A stretch of DNA of 5,992 nucleotides from Anaerolineales bacterium. Lineage in GTDB: Bacteria; Chloroflexota; Anaerolineae; Anaerolineales; VGOW01. The stretch lies in NCBI GenBank assembly GCA_919901875.1, contig CAKKQG010000323.1:3654-9645 (forward strand), given 5' to 3'. Within the stretch, counting starts at the first letter, position 1; the number at the start of each line of letters is the position of its first letter. The position numbers and the translations under genes are program-made. A model generated the notes under the pieces. That model was not told where the DNA came from. It ran no database searches and saw only the letters and a list, made by a program, of their open reading frames with translations. Shown in pieces: positions 1 to 4,494 of the stretch.

Positions 1-78
1 CGAGTCGCCAGAGGCGCGATTGCTTTCTGCAACTCCTCACGAGTCGCCAGAGGCGCGATTGCTTTCTGCAACTCCTCA
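1..78 (-). repeat. Perfect 39-bp direct tandem repeat inside a coding region
   Basis: Positions 1-39 and 40-78 are identical over all 39 bases. A decayed further copy begins at 79: CGAGTTGCCAG against CGAGTCGCCAG, after which it diverges. The 39-base period is 13 codons, so changes in copy number keep the frame. Identity at synonymous positions points to recent duplication or slippage. The array continues past the left edge, so the copy number is unknown. Confidence 0.95.
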
Positions 79-146
79 CGAGTTGCCAGGTGCTTCGTTT
101 CTTCTTTGATGATTTCTTTGAGTTCGCTCTGTTCCTTCTTGTCCAT
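1..146 (-). CDS. Unrecognised 13-residue-repeat protein, N-terminal part (cut by window edge)
   Basis: The reading frame opens with ATG at 146-144 and runs off the left edge after 48 complete codons. The start is supported by AGGAGG at 159-154, seven bases upstream. Residues 1-19 are charged and Lys/Glu-rich (MDKKEQSELKEIIKEE...). From residue 20 the protein becomes a tandem array of the unit LATREELQKAIAP: residues 20-32, 33-45, and a third copy starting at 46. Leu, Ile and Ala spacing with many Glu, Lys and Arg suggests an amphipathic helix or coiled coil. The Pro at the end of each unit would break or kink a continuous helix. I do not recognise the family, although short REEL/KEDL-type repeat proteins are common in bacteria. 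It lies where eutC would normally follow eutB, and it is probably co-transcribed and translationally coupled with eutB. Function, full length and repeat number cannot be seen. I am confident that it is a gene, but not of any role. Confidence 0.75.
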   Translation of the reverse strand, partial: MDKKEQSELKEIIKEETKHLATREELQKAIAPLATREELQKAIAPLAT

Positions 147-150
147 CGTA

Positions 151-1518
151 TTACCTCCTCAAAAAGAAAGTCGGATCGCCTGCTTTATCTGTGAGTACGC
201 CATTTTGCATCAAACCCAACTCTTCTAACCACTTTTCAAATTCGGGCGCGGGGCGCAGTTTGAAAAGCTGGCGCAGAGTCGGCGCGTCGTGATACGACGT
301 GCATTGATACGAGAGCATCGAGTCGTCGCCCATCGGCACGCCCATGAAGTAGTTGCAGCCTGCGGCGGTGAGCATCACCGCTAGATTCTCAATCGCATTT
401 TGATCAGCCCGCGCGTGATTGGTGTAACAGGCGTCACAGCCCATCGGGATGCCGGTCAGCTTGCCCATAAAATGATCTTCGAGTCCGGCGCGTTGAATCT
501 GTCGCGCATCGTAAAGATATTCGGGACCGATGAAGCCGACGACAGTGTTGACTTGGAAGGGAGCATATCGTTTAGCGAGTCCGTAACACCGTGCTTCCAT
601 CACCAGTTGATCCCATCCATGATGTGCATCCGCCGAGAGTTCTGATCCTTGACCTGTTTCAAAATACATATAGTTGGGTCCGCTGGGAAAACAATATTTT
701 TTCGCCAGCGCGTCGGCTTCATCCAACATGCCCACCGAAATGCCAAACGACTCATTTCCCTTTTGCGAACCCGCCAGTGATTGAAACACTAAACCGACAG
801 GCACGCCGTTTTGCAAACACGTCATCTGCGTGGTGACGTGCGACAGAACACAATTTTGCGTGGGGATGTTCCACGTCTTGATGATGTCGTGCGTCATCTC
901 CAACAAACGCGCCACACTGCTATACGAATCATCAACGGGGTTGATGCCGATGACCGAGTCACCTGAACCGTACGACAGACCTTCGTAGATCGAAGCGCGG
1001 ATGCCTTCGGGCGAATCGGTTGGATGATTCGGTTGAAGACGACTCGACAAGGTGCCGCCGACTCCGATGGTGTTGCCGCAGTGTGCCGTCACCCGAATCT
1101 TGCTCGCGCCATAAATGAGATCGAGATTGGACATGAGCTTGGTCACAGCGGCGATCATCTCGGCAGTGAGTCCGGCCGAGATGCGGCGGATCATTTCGCC
1201 CGTTGTCGTATCGCTTAGAATCCATTCGCGGAACTCGCCAACAGTTTTATCTTTGATCTCGTTATAAATTGATTCGTTGACTCCATCTTGGATGATGCGA
1301 GTCACTTCATCTTGATCGTACGGGGCGGCGGATGATCCCCTCAATACCCACAACGGCACTTCAGCCAACACCAAGCGCGCAGCGATTCTTTCGGCGGCAC
1401 TTTCTGCCGCCACGCCCGCCAGACGATCACCTGATTTCTCCTCATTGGCTTTGCCCATGAGGAGTCGAATGTCGGGGAACTCGTAAGTCTTGCCGTGAAG
1501 TTTTGTGCGGAGGAGCAT
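151..1518 (-). CDS. eutB: Ethanolamine ammonia-lyase large (catalytic) subunit EutB
   Basis: EutB is the catalytic subunit of adenosylcobalamin-dependent ethanolamine ammonia-lyase, which converts ethanolamine to acetaldehyde and ammonia in the cytoplasm together with EutC. The 455 residues are collinear with E. coli EutB (453, from memory). They include IYEGLSYGSGDSVIGINPV (178-196), YFETGQGSELSA (285-296), VVGFIGPEYLY (326-336), GLEDHFMGKL (345-354) and CDACYTNHARADQN (361-374). The substrate-contact residues known for E. coli, Arg160, Gln162, Asn193, Glu287 and Asp362, are all present at the same numbers, so the enzyme looks intact and active. The start MLLRTKLHGKTYEF matches the family N-terminus, so ATG 1518 is right. 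However, it lies only 3 bases after the PIN toxin stop and has no Shine-Dalgarno. The C-terminus carries a short Leu-Arg-Arg tail, whose Arg codons form the ribosome site of the next gene. eutC is expected further left, outside the window. Confidence 0.98.
   Translation of the reverse strand: MLLRTKLHGKTYEFPDIRLLMGKANEEKSGDRLAGVAAESAAERIAARLVLAEVPLWVLRGSSAAPYDQDEVTRIIQDGVNESIYNEIKDKTVGEFREWILSDTTTGEMIRRISAGLTAEMIAAVTKLMSNLDLIYGASKIRVTAHCGNTIGVGGTLSSRLQPNHPTDSPEGIRASIYEGLSYGSGDSVIGINPVDDSYSSVARLLEMTHDIIKTWNIPTQNCVLSHVTTQMTCLQNGVPVGLVFQSLAGSQKGNESFGISVGMLDEADALAKKYCFPSGPNYMYFETGQGSELSADAHHGWDQLVMEARCYGLAKRYAPFQVNTVVGFIGPEYLYDARQIQRAGLEDHFMGKLTGIPMGCDACYTNHARADQNAIENLAVMLTAAGCNYFMGVPMGDDSMLSYQCTSYHDAPTLRQLFKLRPAPEFEKWLEELGLMQNGVLTDKAGDPTFFLRR
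154..159 (-). promoter_or_regulatory. Ribosome binding site of the repeat gene, embedded in the eutB 3' end
   Basis: AGGAGG on the minus strand is exactly the last two sense codons of eutB (Arg-Arg, AGG AGG). It is followed by the eutB stop TAA, then TACG, then the ATG of the repeat gene at 146. The seven-base spacing is near optimal. A ribosome terminating on eutB would sit on this site, so translational coupling is likely. Confidence 0.85.
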
Positions 1519-1521
1519 GAT

Positions 1522-1944
1522 CTATTGGCTATTAAGTAGTGTAAGAAACTCTTTGGGTGTAATGAACCGCACTGTTTCAAATTCCTTTAGCACGAGCAAA
1601 TCATCGTCGCCAGTTACTACATACTCCGCTTCGCCTGCAAGCGCAACATCAATAACATGATTGTCATCGGGGTCACGACAAATTTCAACATGACGTTCAG
1701 GGTCAACCCTCTTACCAAATTCGATGATTAGATTGAAAAGATCAGCCATTTGCTCTTCGCTAACAGGATATTTGTTTCTGATACGCGGCAACAGCATCTT
1801 TTCTGTGAGTTCATCTAAAAGCTGCTGGGAGTAAACGATTTGATATTTGCCTTCTTGGAGTTTAACCACAATGGGTCCAACTGTGCCCAAAGGTCTAATC
1901 AATGCGCGGATTAAAACATTGGTGTCAATGACCGAACGAGTCAT
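1522..1944 (-). CDS. PIN-domain ribonuclease toxin (VapC-like) of a toxin-antitoxin pair
   Basis: A 140-residue protein with a complete PIN fold, resembling the family annotated as 'putative toxin-antitoxin system toxin component, PIN family'. PIN toxins are Mg-dependent RNases that cut RNA, often tRNA or rRNA, unless held by their antitoxin. The acidic metal-binding residues are visible: Asp7 in VIDTNVLI, Glu45 in DELTEK, Asp94 in RDPDDN, and Asp113 in VVTGDDDLL. Nothing suggests inactivation. Its ATG (1944-1942) overlaps the antitoxin stop as ATGA, the usual coupling in such operons. Its own ribosome site is weak (AGAGG, eight bases upstream), which would keep toxin synthesis below antitoxin synthesis. 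The TAG stop at 1524-1522 is only 3 bases before eutB. Its target RNA cannot be inferred. The gene is AT-richer than eutA, eutB or the permease, which fits acquisition by transfer. Confidence 0.92.
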   Translation of the reverse strand: MTRSVIDTNVLIRALIRPLGTVGPIVVKLQEGKYQIVYSQQLLDELTEKMLLPRIRNKYPVSEEQMADLFNLIIEFGKRVDPERHVEICRDPDDNHVIDVALAGEAEYVVTGDDDLLVLKEFETVRFITPKEFLTLLNSQ

Positions 1945-2237
1945 TTCTTGCGCCTCTGGCGTTGTTCCCTCAACTCGCGTGTCGCTTCATTGAGATCAGC
2001 CTCAATCTCCTTATCGGAATATTGCGCGTTGCGCTCTCCGATTTCTGCCCACGTTTTATTAAATTTCGCAACAATTTCTTCGCGTGAGGAGATTTTCAAA
2101 AAGTCGTTATATGAAATCATCACAACAGAAGGATGATCGCCGCGTCGAATAATGTAGGGCGTATGTTTGTTTTCCACATCATCCAAAATCTGATTAGTTT
2201 TCTGTTGTAAATCAATCACACTAATTGTTTTGTTCAT
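1941..2237 (-). CDS. Phd/YefM-type antitoxin paired with the PIN toxin
   Basis: A 98-residue protein. The N-terminal half (about 1-50) has the Phd/YefM pattern: start MNKTISVIDLQQKTNQILDDVE, then a short strand PYIIRRGDHPSVVMISYNDF (27-46). The charged C-terminal half (51-98, ending ELREQRQRRKK) is the usual flexible part that neutralises the toxin. Such proteins bind the operon promoter and, with the toxin, repress it. GGAGG at 2247-2243 sits five bases before the ATG at 2237 and supports this start. The stop overlaps the toxin start (ATGA). Phd-type antitoxins pair with several toxin folds (Doc, RelE-like, PIN), and adjacency here assigns PIN. The gene begins 14 bases after the TAG ending the eutA scar. 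It is AT-rich compared with the eut genes. Confidence 0.88.
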   Translation of the reverse strand: MNKTISVIDLQQKTNQILDDVENKHTPYIIRRGDHPSVVMISYNDFLKISSREEIVAKFNKTWAEIGERNAQYSDKEIEADLNEATRELREQRQRRKK

Positions 2238-2241
2238 GTCA

Positions 2242-2247
2242 ACCTCC
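2242..2247 (-). promoter_or_regulatory. Strong ribosome binding site of the antitoxin gene
   Basis: GGAGGT on the minus strand, followed after a few bases by the antitoxin ATG at 2237. It is far stronger than the toxin's own site, consistent with antitoxin excess. It may descend from the leader that once followed the older eutA, because the present eutA also has GGAGGT just after its stop. Confidence 0.7.
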
Positions 2248-2251
2248 AGTT

Positions 2252-2326
2252 CTATTCAATAATAAGAATCGATGTTTTCACGATTAGCGGCACAACTCAT
2301 CTATCCATCATCGGCAAATCAATGCA
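2252..2326 (-). pseudogene. Decayed 3' end of a second eutA
   Basis: This stretch between the AbrB-like gene and the antitoxin is a remnant of the last ~25 codons of a eutA. Positions 2271-2317 match 4510-4556 (3' end of the intact eutA) at 37 of 47 bases without gaps. After a 6-base (two-codon) gap, ATCAATG at 2318-2324 matches 4563-4569. In the eutA frame it reads CID-LPMMDR*VVPLIVKTSILIIE, ending in TAG at 2254-2252. The intact protein has YIDVGLPMMDGRVVPLSVKT at 455-474. Several differences are synonymous (AAA/AAG Lys, ACA/ACG Thr, GTT/GTG Val, CTA/TTG Leu). The copy therefore diverged while still coding, and only later acquired the in-frame TGA (2299-2297). Homology is lost above about 2329, before the AbrB-like stop at 2347. 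Confidence 0.85.
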
Positions 2327-2346
2327 CTACTTTTATTTTTAACTTT

Positions 2347-2631
2347 TCAATTTTCGCGTAAAGATTTACGAATCGCTTCTGTCGCCGCTTGATATTTTGC
2401 GCGTGCCGACTCGGCGGTATAGGCACCTGCCCGTCGCGCCACATTTTCATTTGCTTGCATAATAATCGCTTCCGCGCGAAGGCGAGCAGCAGACTTGATC
2501 AAAATCCCGGATTTGACCTGAGTCAGCGTTACCCCTTCGCTCTCAGTGATCTTCAATGCCTTGCGAAATTTTTTGGGGATAATGATCGCGCCATCTTTGG
2601 AAATGGGAATAGAAATGGTTGGGGTTGTCAT
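2347..2631 (-). CDS. AbrB/MazE/SpoVT-type DNA-binding protein, apparently an antitoxin without its own toxin
   Basis: A 94-residue protein. Residues about 5-48 show the swapped-hairpin AbrB/MazE pattern, with SKDGAIIIPKKFRKAL (11-26), the conserved region in which 'G-x-(I/V)-x-(I/L)-P-x-x-x-R' sits, followed by GVTLTQVKSGILIKS. The remainder (about 50-94) is a long Ala/Arg/Glu-rich helix, the usual toxin-binding tail of VapB/MazE antitoxins. Proteins of this type bind palindromic DNA near their own promoter. No toxin gene follows directly; the next items are the eutA scar and then a complete Phd-PIN pair. It may be an orphan antitoxin, a second antitoxin for the PIN toxin, or a plain regulator. 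The start is supported by AGGAG at 2644-2640, eight bases upstream of ATG 2631, and a consensus -10 box lies at 2657-2652. Confidence 0.85.
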   Translation of the reverse strand: MTTPTISIPISKDGAIIIPKKFRKALKITESEGVTLTQVKSGILIKSAARLRAEAIIMQANENVARRAGAYTAESARAKYQAATEAIRKSLREN

Positions 2632-2639
2632 TTAACTAA

Positions 2640-2657
2640 CTCCTAGAACGAATTATA
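2640..2657 (-). promoter_or_regulatory. Candidate promoter -10 (TATAAT) and ribosome site for the AbrB-like gene
   Basis: TATAAT lies at 2657-2652 on the minus strand, a perfect sigma70-type -10, with AGGAG at 2644-2640. Transcription would start near 2645, giving a very short leader. No good -35 is visible at 16-18 bases; that region falls inside the inverted repeat 2665-2694. If real, this promoter would drive the AbrB-like gene, the toxin-antitoxin pair and eutB independently of the eutA promoter. Confidence 0.5.
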
Positions 2658-2664
2658 CAGTGCA

Positions 2665-2694
2665 GGGAGCGGTTTGCTGAGGCAAACCGCTCCC
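2665..2694. repeat. Perfect 13-bp inverted repeat with 4-base loop
   Basis: GGGAGCGGTTTGC (2665-2677), loop TGAG (2678-2681), GCAAACCGCTCCC (2682-2694). There are no mismatches. It lies between the permease stop (2709) and the -10 box of the AbrB-like gene. On neither strand is it followed by a T-tract, so it is not a standard intrinsic terminator. In RNA it would form a stable hairpin that could protect the permease mRNA 3' end or cause a pause. As DNA it could be an operator for a dimeric protein such as the AbrB-like product, because it covers the -35 region. It could also be a dispersed palindromic repeat. Confidence 0.85.
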
Positions 2695-2708
2695 GGGATA
2701 ACAAAAAA

Positions 2709-4364
2709 TTAAGCGTTAGGGGAATCGCCTTGCCCGTCCCCACCGCCTCCAACTGCCATTTCGGCTTCGATGCGGCGCAGCTCTTCTTCGGCTGTCGCTT
2801 TAGGTCCGGTAAAACGTTTCTTGGCGTCGAGCTGCCAATACAGCACCATGAAGACGCCGAGAATAATTATTGACCATCCAGCCAACTCATTAGGCGGGAT
2901 AGAGAAGAGGATGGTAATGAAGACGATCCAGGCGATAGCGATCCAGTTGATCACGACGCCCCAACCTTTGAGACTCCACGGCGCAGTTTCGGGTGTGGTG
3001 TATTCGCCTTGCTTCTTCATTTTGTTCAGCACATTCAAGAGGATGGGAATGCCGTAAGCGAGATAGAGGGCGGTCGTGCTGACGGCAACAATCACGGAAT
3101 AGACGGCTGAATAGAGGGTGAGCAAAACGGCGAGGAGGCTGGTGATCACAATAGACCACACAGGCGTGCGCCACTTGTGATGAATCTGTTTGATCAAATT
3201 ATGACCGGGCATACCGCCATCGCGGGCGAAGGCGAACCACATGCGGCTCATGCTGGTAATGGAGGAGAGACCGCACAACCACATGGCAACGCCGATGATG
3301 ATGGCGATGATGTGCGCGAAGAGGGCATTGTCAAAGTTGCTGTAGACGATGTAAAGCACGGCGGGCGAATTCTTAGCGTCAATCGTCGCTGCGATGCCCT
3401 CCATGCCGCCCGGGATGCGGAGCGTGAGAATGATCAGCATGACGAAGCCGACGACGAATGACACCGCCACCGAGAGGAAGACGCCCCAGGCGCTGTTGAG
3501 GCGAGCCATCACCGTCTCTTCGGCGACGTGCGCCGAGGCGTCATAACCGGTGTACGTCCATTGCGCTTGCAGAAGCCCTAACACAAAGGCGAGTATCAAA
3601 CCGCTGCCGGCATAGAGCCCGACCATGCCCGGAATTTTCATCATCAGCGAGTCGAAGGTGAAAGGTCCGGCGGCGAAAGAGGTGTAGCTGGTTAGATCGG
3701 AGTTGATGGCGCTTTGGAAGAGAAAGCTGAACGGCTGGATGTGTTTGCCAAAGGCGATCAGCAAGAGGGTCATGATCATCACGCCGCCGATGTGCCAGTA
3801 GACGCTGAAATCGTTGAGCCGTGCCGTGAGCTTGATGCCAAAGATGTTGATCAGCACTTGCGGGATCATGATGAGGATCATGACGATCGCCATGGCCGTT
3901 GTATTGGTGGTGTCTATATTCGTGCCGCCAATGCGATTGATGGCGCCGGCAATGTAAATGGCGGCGGCGAAATCAATCCCGGCAGTGATCATAATTTGTC
4001 CCAGCATATTGAACCAGGCCGTAACCCAAGCCCACTTGTGACCGCCTAAGCGATGCGCCCAAAAATACAAGCCGCCTGCCGTGGGGTAAGCTGAGGCGAG
4101 TTCAGCCATTGAGGCGGCGACGCACAAGACGAAGAAACTTACGATGGGCCAGCCGTAGGTGTTGATGATGGGTCCGGCGAACCCCAACCCGTAGCCGAAA
4201 AGCAGGATTGCTCCGGTGAGGATCGAAATGATCGAAAACGAGATGGCGAAGTTGGAGAATCCGCCCATCTCTCGAAACAATTGCTGAGCATAACCTAATT
4301 TATGCAGGTCGCGCATATCTTGCTGGATGATTTCTTCGCGCGACTTGCTTTTCATTTCTGCCAT
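2709..4364 (-). CDS. APC-superfamily amino acid/choline-type permease, probably the ethanolamine importer
   Basis: A 551-residue inner-membrane protein with about 12 hydrophobic segments, the usual size and layout of the amino acid/choline transporter branch (GABA- and choline-permease-like) of the APC superfamily. Visible motifs are FSNFAISFSIISILTGAILLF (starting at 36, TM1), GYGLGFAGP (57-65), AELASAYPTAGGLYFW (87-102), YTGYDASAHVAEET (271-284) and SRMWFAFARDGGMPG (373-387). The N-terminus (1-33) is hydrophilic and the C-terminus ends in a Gly-rich tail. It resembles neither EutH nor, as far as I can tell, the Eat-type ethanolamine permease. Ethanolamine as substrate is inferred from its place between eutA and eutB; choline, GABA or another amine remain possible. 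AAGGAGA at 4377-4371, seven bases before ATG 4364, fixes the start. It is probably transcribed with eutA across a 129-bp gap. Confidence 0.9.
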   Translation of the reverse strand: MAEMKSKSREEIIQQDMRDLHKLGYAQQLFREMGGFSNFAISFSIISILTGAILLFGYGLGFAGPIINTYGWPIVSFFVLCVAASMAELASAYPTAGGLYFWAHRLGGHKWAWVTAWFNMLGQIMITAGIDFAAAIYIAGAINRIGGTNIDTTNTTAMAIVMILIMIPQVLINIFGIKLTARLNDFSVYWHIGGVMIMTLLLIAFGKHIQPFSFLFQSAINSDLTSYTSFAAGPFTFDSLMMKIPGMVGLYAGSGLILAFVLGLLQAQWTYTGYDASAHVAEETVMARLNSAWGVFLSVAVSFVVGFVMLIILTLRIPGGMEGIAATIDAKNSPAVLYIVYSNFDNALFAHIIAIIIGVAMWLCGLSSITSMSRMWFAFARDGGMPGHNLIKQIHHKWRTPVWSIVITSLLAVLLTLYSAVYSVIVAVSTTALYLAYGIPILLNVLNKMKKQGEYTTPETAPWSLKGWGVVINWIAIAWIVFITILFSIPPNELAGWSIIILGVFMVLYWQLDAKKRFTGPKATAEEELRRIEAEMAVGGGGDGQGDSPNA

Positions 4365-4370
4365 GATGCT

Positions 4371-4377
4371 TCTCCTT
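4371..4377 (-). promoter_or_regulatory. Ribosome binding site of the permease gene
   Basis: AAGGAGA on the minus strand, seven bases before the ATG at 4364. It decides the start and follows directly on the inverted repeat at 4382-4413, so folding of that repeat would place a hairpin right upstream of the ribosome site. Confidence 0.75.
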
Positions 4378-4381
4378 TTTT

Positions 4382-4413
4382 GCGCGGGCGATCTTTTGAT
4401 TAATTGTCCGCGC
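4382..4413. repeat. GC-rich inverted repeat in the permease leader
   Basis: GCGCGG (4382-4387) and CCGCGC (4408-4413) are complementary, with G-T wobbles possible at both ends and an 18-base AT-rich loop. In the transcript the hairpin would end five bases before the AAGGAGA ribosome site. It is followed by an A-run rather than a T-run in the direction of transcription, so it is not an intrinsic terminator. It may be an RNA processing or stability element, or chance. Confidence 0.45.
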
Positions 4414-4487
4414 GCTAAAAACTTCGGCGGTCTCTATGGCTAAGAAATTTCTGATCAGTGGTGTTTTGAAGTGTTGGCGAAAGTCTC

Positions 4488-4494
4488 ACCTCCT
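4488..4494 (-). promoter_or_regulatory. Consensus Shine-Dalgarno with no gene behind it
   Basis: AGGAGGT overlaps the last base of the eutA stop codon (TGA, 4496-4494). No ATG or TTG follows before the permease start at 4364. The only GTG (4489-4487) overlaps the site itself and opens just 24 codons. It looks like the ribosome site of a lost gene that once followed eutA. The similar GGAGGT after the eutA scar (2247-2242), which now serves the antitoxin, supports a common ancestral junction. Confidence 0.5.

Noticed and set aside
1..78. Tandem repeats as the edge of a CRISPR array
   Set aside because: The 39-base units abut with no spacers, sit in an open reading frame with a good ribosome site, and have a period of exactly 13 codons.
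1950..1961. Motif CGCCAGAGGCG shared by the antitoxin 3' end and the 39-bp repeats
   Set aside because: It is a short palindrome-like word. The flanks do not match, and the reading frames and encoded residues differ, so it is most likely coincidence.
2665..2708. Hairpin 2665-2694 as a rho-independent terminator for the permease
   Set aside because: The sequence after the stem on the minus strand is TGCACTGTATAATTC, without a T-tract. The T-run lies before the hairpin, directly after the permease stop. Rho-dependent or RNA-protective roles remain open.
3177..4049. Plus-strand open frames inside the permease (3177-3461, 3714-4049) and others opposite eutA and eutB
   Set aside because: They are antisense shadows of well-supported genes, have odd His/Asp-rich or Arg-rich compositions, and show no recognisable domain.
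4390..4415. tac-like GGACAATTAATCA as a permease promoter on the minus strand
   Set aside because: The position where a -10 box should fall is GC-rich (CCGCGC), so only the -35 side looks like a promoter.
4365..4493. Cobalamin riboswitch before the permease, because the RNA contains ACCACTG, close to the GCCACTG of B12 elements
   Set aside because: The gap is only 129 bases, no B12-box core is visible, and the permease does not use cobalamin. The 59 bases before eutA are too short to judge.
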